Shown: piece by piece, positions 8,949 through 17,649 of the stretch
Layout: each line of letters starts with the position of its first letter
How positions within the stretch are numbered: position 1 is the first letter of the stretch
Source of the DNA: Actinoplanes philippinensis
GTDB lineage: Bacteria; Actinomycetota; Actinomycetes; Mycobacteriales; Micromonosporaceae
Direction of reading: 5' to 3'
Assembly: GCF_900113015.1 (NCBI RefSeq)
Contig: NZ_FONV01000003.1
Location: 62,001-126,000, forward strand
Length of the DNA: 64,000 nucleotides
Program-made: the position numbers and the translations under genes
Notes under the pieces: model-generated
The model's database searches: none
What the model was told of the DNA's origin: nothing
The model's input: only the letters and a program-made list of their open reading frames with translations

Positions 8949-10201
8949 TGTTGTCACACCTTTTCGGGACAAATCGCCATGACCTGGTTAGCTCATCACG
9001 CCCTTCAAAGACGAATAGGCGGTTTACCGGAAAGTTGACCGTTCGGACGACCCGTCCCGTGTCCGTAAAGCCAGGTTTGTCGGATCCATGTTTAGCCAGA
9101 CAATGCCCCTGACCAGGCACTTCTCAAGATCAGTACGCCGTCAACCCGCCCCACGGCCAGGCTGATTGCCGGGTCATCAGAAAGAAGGAAAACTCCCTTT
9201 GATGCGGAAACCAGACATCCCTCCAGTCCCTCCAGCCCCGACTCCCCGATGCGTCCTCATCGGCCGGCTCCAGCCATCCGCCCTCACACCGCCCCCCAGC
9301 ACTCCCGACCCCGCCGAAACACCTCAGCAACCCCGGGCTACGCGCAGGTCGCATCACACCGCCCGACGCAGGTTCCATCCCGCCGCTCCTGAAGAACAAG
9401 CCGCAACCACCCGCCCCGGAACCCACAAGAGGAAGCCGCGACATTACTCACGGGTAAAAGGCAAGGCGGCATTCGCATTCAAGAAGACCGCGTCACCCAC
9501 CACCGGAGGAAAGCTTCGAAGACCATCTCTCACCACTGAAGGAAAACTTCGAGGGCCACCTCTTACGAAGGAAAGCTTCGAGGGCCATCTCTCAGCACTG
9601 AAGGAAAGACCTGACGCTCATCTCACGCCACCGCGGGAAAGCCCTTCGGCGCGGCTGTGCCCACCTTCAAAGGAAGGCACGATCGAGAACCGTCGCAACC
9701 CCAAAGCCCAAACACCACCAGGGGATACCAGAGGCCCCAGAAGGCCACAGGCGCAGCAGGCACAAATGGCCACGGAATATGACACCGCCGCGCCCGCAAG
9801 AGAGCCGCCACCGAACCAACAGCCAAGCGCCGCTCCACGGGCATAGGGTGCCCCCAAGAGGTCACCACAGGCCAAGAACGAGGCCCGTCAATCAACTGCC
9901 CTCAGAGCCTGCCTCTCCATTTCAAGATCAAGTTGAGGTCAGCCCTACGCTCGGGGAATGAGCGGTGTGAGATGCGCTGCCCCGGGGCCCGAGCGCGTTC
10001 ACGTAGGCCACGACCGTGCCCAACGGGGGCAGCTTCTTCCCTGGCGATCCGGCTGAACGCCTGCCTGTTCATCGCTCGGGCGGTGAACCGCAAACAGCGC
10101 TCCGGCCGAGATCCCCGGCCGCCGGGCATCGCCGAACGGACCCGCCGTGCGGTCGCCGCCGTGGCCCCGTCACCTTCTTCGTTCCGGCCCAGGTGCGGTG
10201 G
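8949..10201. other. 1.25-kb stretch without a convincing gene; includes a tandem repeat
   Basis: The right half of the promoter region for the Gly/His-rich gene lies here, followed by lower-GC sequence. A plus-strand open frame at 9166-9846 (226 codons, Pro/Lys/Arg-rich) has third-position G+C much below the genes around it and is crossed by repeats whose spacing breaks the frame, so I do not call it a gene. No tRNA, insertion sequence or phage-like element was recognised. Confidence 0.5.
9508..9634 (+). repeat. Degenerate tandem repeat, four copies
   Basis: Units beginning GGAAAGCTTCGAGGGCCA start at 9508, 9541, 9570 and (degenerate) 9603. The spacings are 33, 29 and 33 nt. Units 1 and 3 match best over their full length. 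Because 29 is not a multiple of three, the repeat is probably not selected as protein. Function unknown. Confidence 0.65.
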
Positions 10202-10870
10202 TCAGACTCGGGAGGCGCCCGGCGGGAGGTGACCGACGGACGCCGCGACATGGCCGCCGTCGCCTGTGCACCACCAGACGGCGGCCTCGCGGTACCGGCG
10301 GGCGTGGGCGCCGAGCCGGTGCGCGGGGCACACCGGCCAGGCCGTCCAGATCGTGTGCATCACCGCGTCCTGCGCGTCTTCGGCGACCGCCACCAGCGCC
10401 GACACCGGGTCGGCCACGGCAATTGAGGGAACCCCCGAACCCGTCCCGAATTCGCCGTCCCAGGTCTCCACGAAGCGGTTCTCGTCGAGATCAGGATCGA
10501 AGTCCATGAACCGCAGACGGCAACCGGGCAGACCGGTCGCGGAGAGGTCGCGGTTGACCAGCCGCATGGCATCGTCGAGGCCGGCCATCTGCGCCGGTTC
10601 CTCCGACAGGCCCAGCTCGAAGCAGGCGGTGGCCAGCACGGCGTCGCCGAGTTCCATCATCCGCGGCCAGTTCACCGCCACGCCGTCGAGACTCAGCGTC
10701 GCCAGTTCGGCGGCGTCACGGTCCGACGGCTTGACCTCCAGCACCGCGGTAGCCAGGTCGAACATGTCCGGGTATTCCAGGGCTCCGGCGCGCACCTCGC
10801 TGTACACCCGCCGGCACAGCCGATCGAAATCCTCCTGATCCACGCCTCCATGATCCGCCGACGCGAGCAC
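10202..10870 (-). CDS. Hypothetical protein with C-terminal Cys/His/Trp module
   Basis: A 222-residue soluble acidic protein with no signal peptide or membrane segment. The N-terminal half (Q-E-D-F-D-R-L-C-R-R-V to ~residue 110) looks helical. The C-terminal ~60 residues contain W-P-V-C-P-A-H, then A-V-W-W-C-T-G-D-G-G-H and a closing V-G-H-L, a Cys/His arrangement that could bind a metal. Similar endings occur in uncharacterised actinobacterial proteins, from memory only. The GTG at 10870 is taken as start because GGAG lies about 8 nt upstream; another GTG at 10843 is possible. The gene is separated from the SWIM gene by ~320 bp and is probably its own unit. I do not know its function. Confidence 0.7.
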   Translation of the reverse strand: MLASADHGGVDQEDFDRLCRRVYSEVRAGALEYPDMFDLATAVLEVKPSDRDAAELATLSLDGVAVNWPRMMELGDAVLATACFELGLSEEPAQMAGLDDAMRLVNRDLSATGLPGCRLRFMDFDPDLDENRFVETWDGEFGTGSGVPSIAVADPVSALVAVAEDAQDAVMHTIWTAWPVCPAHRLGAHARRYREAAVWWCTGDGGHVAASVGHLPPGASRV

Positions 10871-11191
10871 TGTGGTCGCTCCATGCCGTTACTGCATCGC
10901 AAGGACGCTCGGCACTACTCCGCGAAGTGCCGCACCGGCACCTGCAGTGCCCGGGCCAACCCCTCATTCGCGTCGGCACCGGCGACCGTCTTTCGGTGCC
11001 GGCCATATCCGTCTACAGGCCGGCGTTCGTACGGGCGTCACCGTGGCGCCAACACGAACGGCCCTCACCATGAAGATCACCCCGCACACCTTCTGAGCTG
11101 GAAAACGGGATCAAGGACAGCTTCGTGCCCACAGGACAATCCCCAGCACTCCACCCCGGCCGGAATGCCACCGTCAGAGGTCGGACAGCCC
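10871..11191. other. Intergenic, 321 bp, no gene seen
   Basis: Lies upstream of the hypothetical gene (minus strand) and downstream of the SWIM gene. It presumably contains the promoter of the former. I saw no clear hairpin, repeat or conserved small ORF in it. Confidence 0.4.
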
Positions 11192-12820
11192 TCAGTCACC
11201 GCCGAGATCGTCCGCCAGCGCCAGATATGCCGCGCGAAGGACTTCGGTCACCGGCTGGCCCGCATGCGTGAGTCCCGGCGCGTCAAGCTGATCGAGAAGC
11301 GCATCCGGCCGCAGCACCCGTCCTCGGCCGTCCGCCCCGCCCTCGGTTCCCCGGCTCCCGGCCTCAACCCACTCCCCCTCGAACGAAGCCCCAGACCCCG
11401 GTGCGGCGGATCCACCGCCCCCCGGGCCAGTAGAAGCCCCCGGCCCCGGGCCAGTAGAGACCCCAGAGCCCGACGCACCAGAGTCCGCAGACCCCGAAGC
11501 CGCAAAGACCCCAGACCCCGACGCGACCGAGGCCCTCGACCCGGAGGCGACAGAGACCCCAGACCCCGACGCACCAGAGACCCCAGACGCCGAAGCCGCA
11601 AAGACCCCAGACCCCGGCTCGGCAGAGACCCCAGACTCCGGGGCGGCCACGTCCCCCGACCCCGACGCACCAGAGACCCCAGACTCCGGGGCGGCCACGT
11701 CCCCCGACCCCGACGCGGCTGAGACCCCAGACTCCGGGGCGGCAACGCCCCCCGACCCCGACTCGGCAGAGACCCCAGACCCGGGGACGTAAGCCCCAGA
11801 TCGCCGGGCGGAAGCGGAATCACCTGGAACGGAGGCACCGCTCTCGGGGCTGACGAAGGACACCCCCGCCGCCCAGAAGGCAGCCGGATCGGTCACCGGC
11901 AGTCGGCCGCCCGCAGCCGTCCGCCGGTCGCCACCAGCACGGCTCTCCCGGGCATCTCCATACCCGCCGCCACCGAGCGGGCCATCGGCCCAATCCGGCC
12001 CGCCGGACTCCGCCCACGCACCGGACATGCCGTCGAACCGCGCCGACTCACCGGAGTCGCCCGCCGACCCCGCCTCACCCGCGCCGTCCCGGGGCCTGAA
12101 CGAGTCACCGGATCGCCCCCTGGACCCGGCCGGTCCGCCCGCAGAAGAACCTGCCGCGCCGCCGGAGAAGCCTGTCGAGCCGCCGGAATCGCCATGGGAG
12201 CCCGCTGAGCTGCCGTGGACACCGCCAGGCCCCGCCGAAGGCCCGGACGCCGTTCCTCCGGGCGTCACCGGGCGGCCGGACGGGGTGCCGCGTGACGCGT
12301 CGACGGCGGAGGCCTCGCGCAGGCGGCGGAGGCGCATCAGCAACTCGTCGCGGGGGCGGCCGCGCCACGTGAACACCTCGAACGGGTCGCTCTCGAACGC
12401 TCGCGCCAACGCGTAACAGGTTGCCGCCAGGTGGGAGCAGGGCATCGGCCAGCGCTCGCAGGTGCAGTCCATCGCGACCTCGTCGAGGGAGAGCGGCAGC
12501 AGGCTGAGCCCCGCCTCGTCGAACACCCCCTCGATGCCCGGGGGCATCCGCCCGTCGAGCAGATCGGCGACGTAACGGGCCTCGGCGACCAGCGCCTTCT
12601 CCACGCGCGCCCACTCGGATGCGCCGAACGCCCGCACCGCGATCCGTGAGCGGAACGCCGCCGGATCGTCGGGGCCGCGGACCAGGGCGACGACCAGGTT
12701 GCCGGAGACGGTCAGGCTGCGGACGTGGCCGGCCCGCTCGTCGCGGCGGCCGCGGGCGAACGTCGGCCCCATCCGCAACGACTCGAACATGCCCAGGAAC
12801 GCCGGGGAGAAGTCAGTCAA
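11192..12820 (-). CDS. SWIM zinc-finger protein, partner of the SNF2 helicase, with repeat insertion
   Basis: The product (~542 residues) starts MTDFSPAFLGMFESLRMG, has a conserved domain to ~residue 170 and carries the SWIM motif C-x-C-x6-C-x-H (DCTCERWPMPCSH). SWIM proteins bind DNA or protein and are commonly encoded next to SNF2 ATPases in actinobacteria. The TTG at 12820 is chosen because GGAGG lies 7 nt upstream and it overlaps the helicase stop codon by 8 nt, which implies translational coupling; an upstream GTG at 12853 would overlap more. Residues ~190-480 are an unusual Gly/Ser/Ala-rich insertion. Its core repeats a 16-residue unit (G-D-V-A-A-P-E-S-G-V-S) encoded by near-identical 48-nt blocks around 11630-11740, plus shorter 5-residue units. 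A conserved tail follows (L-L-D-Q-L-D-A-P-G-L-T-H-A-G, then Y-L-A-L-A-D-D-L). The insertion is low complexity and probably disordered. Confidence 0.85.
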   Translation of the reverse strand: MTDFSPAFLGMFESLRMGPTFARGRRDERAGHVRSLTVSGNLVVALVRGPDDPAAFRSRIAVRAFGASEWARVEKALVAEARYVADLLDGRMPPGIEGVFDEAGLSLLPLSLDEVAMDCTCERWPMPCSHLAATCYALARAFESDPFEVFTWRGRPRDELLMRLRRLREASAVDASRGTPSGRPVTPGGTASGPSAGPGGVHGSSAGSHGDSGGSTGFSGGAAGSSAGGPAGSRGRSGDSFRPRDGAGEAGSAGDSGESARFDGMSGAWAESGGPDWADGPLGGGGYGDARESRAGGDRRTAAGGRLPVTDPAAFWAAGVSFVSPESGASVPGDSASARRSGAYVPGSGVSAESGSGGVAAPESGVSAASGSGDVAAPESGVSGASGSGDVAAPESGVSAEPGSGVFAASASGVSGASGSGVSVASGSRASVASGSGVFAASGSADSGASGSGVSTGPGPGASTGPGGGGSAAPGSGASFEGEWVEAGSRGTEGGADGRGRVLRPDALLDQLDAPGLTHAGQPVTEVLRAAYLALADDLGGD

Positions 12821-15800
12821 CGATGGCCTCCGGCGCGAGGGCGAACAGGTCACGGATCTCCCCGGCGGAGAGGGCGCTCAGCCAGCCCTCACCGGAGCCG
12901 ACGACACGGTCGGCGAGGACGCCCTTGTCGGTGAGGACACGGTCGATGCGCTCCTCCAGGGTGCCCAGGCAGACGAGGGTGTGGATGTGCACGTCGCGGC
13001 GCTGGCCGATGCGAAACGCGCGGTCCGAGGCCTGGGTCTCGGTCGCCGGGTTCCACCAGCGGTCGATGTGCACGACATGGTTGGCGGCGGTCAGGTTGAG
13101 GCCGGTGCCGCCGGCTTTCAGCGAGAGCACGAAGACGCCGGGCCGCTCGGCGCGCTGGAAGTCGGCGACCATGCTGTCCCGGGCGCCGCGTGGCGTGCCG
13201 CCGTGCAGGAACCGCACCGGCACCCCGAACCGGGCGGCCAGATGCGGCGTGAGCATCCCGCCGAACCGGGCGAACTGGGTGAAGCACAGCACGCTCTCCC
13301 CCGCCCCGAGCGCATGGTCGACGATCTCCTCGAGGCGATCGATCTTGCCGGAGCGGCCGGGCAGCGGCGACGCGTCCTTGAGCAGCAGCGCCGGGTGCAC
13401 ACAGGCCTGTTTCAGCTTCGTCATGGCGGCCAGGACCAGGCCCTTGCGCCATTTCTCACCCGGCTCGGCGAGGCGCTCCAGCAGGTCGTCGAGGACCGCG
13501 CGGTAGAGGCTGACCTGCTCCACGGTCATCCCGCACAGGTGCCGGACGTGCCGTTTCGTGGGCAGATCGGCGGCGATGCCGTGGTCCGCCTTGGTACGCC
13601 GGAGCAGGAACGGCCGGGTCGCCTGGCGCAGTCGCGCGGCCGCATCCTCCTCCGCGTAGCGCTCGATCGGCACCGCGAAGCGGGCCCGGAACGTGTGCGC
13701 CGACGCCAGGATGCCCGGGTTGACGAAGTCGAGGATCGACCAGAGCTCGGCCAGCCTGTTCTCCACCGGGGTGCCGGTCAGCGCGATCCGGTTACGGGCC
13801 GGGAACCGGCGGACCGCCTTGGCCGTGGCGCCGCCGCTGTTCTTGATGTGCTGGGCCTCGTCGAGGACCACCCGGTCCCACGAGATCGCGGCCAGCGCGT
13901 CCGCGTCACGCACCGCCGTCGCATACGTCGTGAGCACCACGTCGGCCCCGGCCGCCAGCACCGCCGGATCGGCCCGGTCGGCGCCGTGCAGCACCCGCAC
14001 CCGCAGCGCCGGCGCGAACCGCTCCGCCTCCCGCTGCCAGTTGCCCAGCACCGACAGCGGGCAGACCAGCAGCGCCGGCCCCTCCCGGTGGTGCAGCAGC
14101 AGAGCGAGAAGCTGCACGGTCTTGCCCAGGCCCATGTCGTCGGCGAGACACGCGCCGAGCCCCAGCGAGTCGAGGAAGGCCAGCCACGAGAACCCTCGGA
14201 TCTGGTACGGCCGGAGCACCCCCTCGAATCCGGCGGGCGGCGGCAGCACCTCCAGCCGCTGGTCGAGGCGCCCGCCGAGCAGGTCGGCCAGCCAGCCCTC
14301 GCCACGCGCATCGGTCACCGGCAGCGGAACATCCTCCGGTGGCAGCAGCCGCATCATCCGCAACGCGTCCCCGGCGGTCATCCGCCCACCGCCGCGCCGC
14401 AGGAACGCCAGCCCGGCGGCGAGCCGCTCCGGGTCGAGGAAGACCCATCGCCCCCGCAGCCGGACCAGCGGAACCTTGGCCCGCGCCAGATCGGTCAGAT
14501 CGTCCTCGGTGAGTGTCCGCCCGCCGAGCGCCAGGCCCCACCGGTAGTCGACCAGCTCCCGCAGCCCGACCGCCCGATCCCGGAGCACGTGCGAGACCGG
14601 GTCACGGCCGCGCACCTCCAGGGACAGGCCGAGACCGGGCCGCCGTCGCCACCAGGCGGGCAGCAGCACACCGTAGCCGCTCTCCTCCAGCAGCGCGGCG
14701 TGACTCAGGAACCGGTGAGCGCCCTCGGTGTCGAGCAGCATCTGCGCGGGATGGGTGTCGCGCAGCGCCTCCGCCAGCTCGGGATGGAGCCGGGCGGCCC
14801 GGCCGAGCCCGGCGAGCAGCCGCTCCTGCGGATGCGACGTCCACCGGCGCAGCGGCGCCGACCGGTCACGCCACACGTCGGCGGCCGGGACCAGCACGCT
14901 CGGCTCGTCGACGGCCTGCAGCAGGAACTCCAGCCGCCATGTGTCCTCCGGCAGCGGCACCTCGTCGGGCATCACCGGCTCGTGCTCGCGCGGATCGCTC
15001 AGCCGGAAGCACACCCGCACCTCGGCGCCGCCGGCCGCCTGCTCGAACCAGGCGTCGAGCCGCCCGGCGAGCGTGTCGGCGAGCGCCGGGGCGGCGTCGA
15101 ACTCGGGCTCGCCGGTCAGCGCGGCGAGCCATCCGTAGTCGGCGAGGGTGACCCGGGCCTCGGCCAGCCTGGTCCGCACCAGCCCGTCGACGAGCCGGGC
15201 GAGCGCGGCCTCCATCAGCTCGCCCGCGGTCGCCTCCACGCCGGTGGCGGGCTGCTCGGCCCGGCAGGCCGGTGGCATCCGGTCGCGCAGGGCGGCACAG
15301 CGCACCGCGTCGGCCCCGGTGACGACCGGACGCCACAGCGCCACCGGCCGGGGACCGTCGATCCGCACGCCGGGCAGCACCCGCCCGCGCCGGACCAGGC
15401 CCGCCGCGAACCCGCACAGCTCGACCAGCCACCCGGCCGACGGCGCGACCCGCCCCTCGAACTCGGCGACCAGGTCGACGTCGACGAACGGCACGCTCAC
15501 CGCCGGCACCCGCCAGGCCCGGCCCCGTGGCGTGCCCCGCCGCGGCGGCAGCCCCAGATGCGGCGACGGCAGCGGACCGGCGCCGGTCGACGGCAGCAGC
15601 ACGGTGGCCTCCGCCCGTGGGTCACCGGCGGGCAGCCCGCCGACGGCCACCGCGAACGGATGGGGCGGCGCCGCACCGCGGCCCGCGGCGGAACCGGCGG
15701 CCGCACCGTCCTCCGCCCACAGGCTCAGCCCGCCGTCGCGCCCGACCAGCCCGTGCAGCACCCGCACGCCGGCCGCATCGGCCCGGACGATCGCGGTCAT
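12813..15800 (-). CDS. SNF2-family (Swi2/Snf2) helicase-like ATPase
   Basis: The product has 995 residues. The N-terminal ~480 residues are the variable region typical of bacterial HepA/SNF2 proteins that are paired with SWIM proteins. The ATPase core follows with all motifs: I, DDMGLGKTVQLLALLLH; II, DEAQHIKNS; III, LTGTPVENRLAELWSILDF; then the second RecA lobe with LCFTQFARFGG, VLSLKAGGTGLNLTAANHV and D-R-A-F-R-I-G-Q (motif VI). These proteins translocate on double-stranded DNA and remodel protein-DNA complexes; helicase strand separation is not implied. ATG at 15800. The stop codon overlaps the start of the SWIM gene, so the two are made together. I see no nuclease, methylase or other defence gene beside them, so a housekeeping repair or transcription role is as likely as defence. 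Confidence 0.95.
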   Translation of the reverse strand: MTAIVRADAAGVRVLHGLVGRDGGLSLWAEDGAAAGSAAGRGAAPPHPFAVAVGGLPAGDPRAEATVLLPSTGAGPLPSPHLGLPPRRGTPRGRAWRVPAVSVPFVDVDLVAEFEGRVAPSAGWLVELCGFAAGLVRRGRVLPGVRIDGPRPVALWRPVVTGADAVRCAALRDRMPPACRAEQPATGVEATAGELMEAALARLVDGLVRTRLAEARVTLADYGWLAALTGEPEFDAAPALADTLAGRLDAWFEQAAGGAEVRVCFRLSDPREHEPVMPDEVPLPEDTWRLEFLLQAVDEPSVLVPAADVWRDRSAPLRRWTSHPQERLLAGLGRAARLHPELAEALRDTHPAQMLLDTEGAHRFLSHAALLEESGYGVLLPAWWRRRPGLGLSLEVRGRDPVSHVLRDRAVGLRELVDYRWGLALGGRTLTEDDLTDLARAKVPLVRLRGRWVFLDPERLAAGLAFLRRGGGRMTAGDALRMMRLLPPEDVPLPVTDARGEGWLADLLGGRLDQRLEVLPPPAGFEGVLRPYQIRGFSWLAFLDSLGLGACLADDMGLGKTVQLLALLLHHREGPALLVCPLSVLGNWQREAERFAPALRVRVLHGADRADPAVLAAGADVVLTTYATAVRDADALAAISWDRVVLDEAQHIKNSGGATAKAVRRFPARNRIALTGTPVENRLAELWSILDFVNPGILASAHTFRARFAVPIERYAEEDAAARLRQATRPFLLRRTKADHGIAADLPTKRHVRHLCGMTVEQVSLYRAVLDDLLERLAEPGEKWRKGLVLAAMTKLKQACVHPALLLKDASPLPGRSGKIDRLEEIVDHALGAGESVLCFTQFARFGGMLTPHLAARFGVPVRFLHGGTPRGARDSMVADFQRAERPGVFVLSLKAGGTGLNLTAANHVVHIDRWWNPATETQASDRAFRIGQRRDVHIHTLVCLGTLEERIDRVLTDKGVLADRVVGSGEGWLSALSAGEIRDLFALAPEAIVD

Positions 15801-15977
15801 GCCGGGCCCCGGAGCTGCTGAGCGACGCCGTAGCTGAACATGCCGCCGACTCTAGGCCGCCCCTCCGACACTTTCCGGCCGCCGCGACCCCCACCGCCCC
15901 CGCAACGTAACCACCGTCACTCCACGCCCCGCCGCGGCCTTGAACCGGCCTGGGCGAACAATGCAGACCAGGATCCG

Positions 15978-16433
15978 TCAGCCAGCGGCCGGCTCCAGGG
16001 TCCAGACGATGTCGGGCGGCCGGACCCGGGCGCAGCGGGGACCACCGTCCGGGCCGGTGAGCCCGAGGCGGGCGACCAGCACGCCGTCGCCGCCGGCCGC
16101 GCTCCGTAGCAGGTCACCGGGGATGTCACCGAACATCAGCTTCGCCCGCCGGAAGCCCGCGAACACCCCGGTGCTGGTCGCGCCCCAGCTCAGGTAGAGA
16201 AACCGGGCCCCCGGCCGCCCGTGCACCCACGGCCCGCCGACGTCGATGAGGCCGTCGGCCTCCCGGCTGTCGACGTCGAGCTCCCAGACCGCCCGGTCCT
16301 CGTGCACCGCGATGCGGTCGACGACCTCCTTGCGCCGCTGGACGCCGACCTGCACGCCACCGAGCCGCAGCGCCTCGGCCTGCGGCGCGCCGGCCCGCCC
16401 GGGCAGCTCGGTCCCCTCGATCCGGATCCGCAT
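15978..16433 (-). CDS. DUF5990 family protein
   Basis: A 151-residue soluble protein beginning MRIRIEGTELPGR and ending with D-I-V-W-T-L-E-P. The pattern of an opening beta strand, a Q-R-R-K-E-V-V-D core, a W-E-L-D-V-D strand, G-P-W-V-H-G-R-P-G and F-L-Y-L-S-W-G matches the small actinobacterial family DUF5990 as I remember it. Function unknown. It contains no obvious catalytic motif, signal peptide or membrane helix. AAGGTCAGG precedes the ATG at 16433. It is divergent from the esterase/ATP-grasp pair, sharing a 231-bp intergenic region with it. Confidence 0.75.
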   Translation of the reverse strand: MRIRIEGTELPGRAGAPQAEALRLGGVQVGVQRRKEVVDRIAVHEDRAVWELDVDSREADGLIDVGGPWVHGRPGARFLYLSWGATSTGVFAGFRRAKLMFGDIPGDLLRSAAGGDGVLVARLGLTGPDGGPRCARVRPPDIVWTLEPAAG

Positions 16434-16664
16434 GCCCTGACCTTAAAGGCCTTGGAGGTTCGTGAGCCGACGGGAGGGGCCGGCCATGCGCGTGAGGCGC
16501 CTTGGGACCGCGAGGGTGCAGCGCCTCGCGCGGCAGGTCCGGGAGGTGTGGCGTACGGGGACGGCTCGGCCCGTACCGTGAAAGTCGCGTAGGAGGACCG
16601 CCTGCCGGGGCCCGGTGATGGCGCACGCCGGGCGCGGGCGGCCGGGCGGCGCTAGGGTGCGTTC

Positions 16665-17639
16665 ATGGAGGGTGCCGGTGGGGCGTGGTGCGAGGGCGCT
16701 GTGCTCCGGTTCCGGTATGCCGATCCGCATCACAGGCTGGCCGGGGTCCGGTTGTGGTCGTCGGCGGTCAAGGCCGACCTGGCCTTCCGTGCCGATCTGG
16801 GCGCCTGGGAGCTGCGCTGCGCGCGTCCGCCCGTCCGGCGTCTGGATTATCACTTCGAGCTGACCGGCCCGGCCGGGGACCGGGACGTGACCGGTCCGGC
16901 GGAGCTGCGGTGCCCCGGCTACCGGGAGCCGGACTGGCTGACGGCGGCTCCGGCGGCGGGCGCCTGGCGGCGGGTGCGCCTGCCCGGGATGACGGTGCGC
17001 GTCTGGTCGCCGGCGGCCGGCACCGACCGGGTGCTGGTGGCGCACGACGGCCCGGAGTACGCCCACCGCGGCCGGTTGGCCGACTACACCGCGACCGCGA
17101 TCGGGTCGGGACGCGTCCGCCCGTACCATCTGGTGCTCCTGGAACCGGGATCGGCGCGGGACCGAAACTATTCCGCCGACCCGGGATACGCCCGTTTCCT
17201 GGCGCTGGAGGCGCTGCCGAGGATCCGGGCCCGATTGGGCGCCGGCCCGGTGATCGGCACCGGCGTGAGCCTCGGCGCGCTGGCGATGGCGCACGCGCAG
17301 TGGCGTTTCCCGGAATCGTTCGCCGGCCTGTTCCTGCAGTCGGGCAGCTATTTCCGGGCGCGGCTCGACCGGCAGGAGTCGGGCTTCCGGTTCTTCCGGC
17401 GGATCGTCCGTTTCACCGGCCTGGTGCGGCGTTCGAAGAATGGCCCGGGGATTCCGGTGACGCTGACGTGCGGCGCCGCCGAGGAGAACCTGGCGAACAA
17501 TCGCGACATGGCGGATGCGCTGCGCGGACAGGGGTATGCCGTGGCCTTCGCGGAATATCCGGACGCGCACACGTGGACCGGGTGGCGGGATGCCCTGCAC
17601 CCGCATCTGACCGGCCTGCTGCGGCGGGTGTGGACCTAG
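16665..17639 (+). CDS. Esterase-D/enterochelin-esterase-like alpha/beta hydrolase
   Basis: The 324-residue product has an N-terminal ~110-residue beta-sandwich-like part, then an alpha/beta-hydrolase fold. The nucleophile elbow is G-V-S-L-G (GTGVSLGALAMAHAQ), the catalytic His lies in P-D-A-H-T-W-T-G-W, and G-A-A-E-E-N precedes a likely acid region. These features fit the putative-esterase family that includes enterochelin esterases and mycolyltransferase relatives. No signal peptide, so cytosolic. ATG 16665 has a TAGGGT hexamer 9 nt upstream and only a weak ribosome-binding site, which suggests a leaderless transcript. Only 10 bp separate it from the ATP-grasp gene, so the two form an operon and may act on the same molecule. 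Confidence 0.85.
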   Translation: MEGAGGAWCEGAVLRFRYADPHHRLAGVRLWSSAVKADLAFRADLGAWELRCARPPVRRLDYHFELTGPAGDRDVTGPAELRCPGYREPDWLTAAPAAGAWRRVRLPGMTVRVWSPAAGTDRVLVAHDGPEYAHRGRLADYTATAIGSGRVRPYHLVLLEPGSARDRNYSADPGYARFLALEALPRIRARLGAGPVIGTGVSLGALAMAHAQWRFPESFAGLFLQSGSYFRARLDRQESGFRFFRRIVRFTGLVRRSKNGPGIPVTLTCGAAEENLANNRDMADALRGQGYAVAFAEYPDAHTWTGWRDALHPHLTGLLRRVWT

Positions 17640-17649
17640 GGGAGGCGAT

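Noticed and set aside
9166..9846. 226-codon plus-strand frame with Lys/Pro-rich product
   Set aside because: Third-position G+C is far below that of true genes here and the tandem repeat inside has frame-breaking spacing.
10850..11722. Arg/Pro-rich plus-strand frame with repeats
   Set aside because: It is the antisense image of the SWIM protein repeat insertion and lacks a ribosome-binding site.
12813..15800. SNF2-SWIM pair as a phage-defence island
   Set aside because: No nuclease, methylase, PLD, REase or other defence gene is next to it, and such pairs are common in actinobacterial cores.
12699..15821. 1,040-codon plus-strand frame opposite the SNF2 helicase
   Set aside because: The translation is Arg/Gln/Pro/His-rich with no motif, while the minus strand carries all SNF2 motifs.
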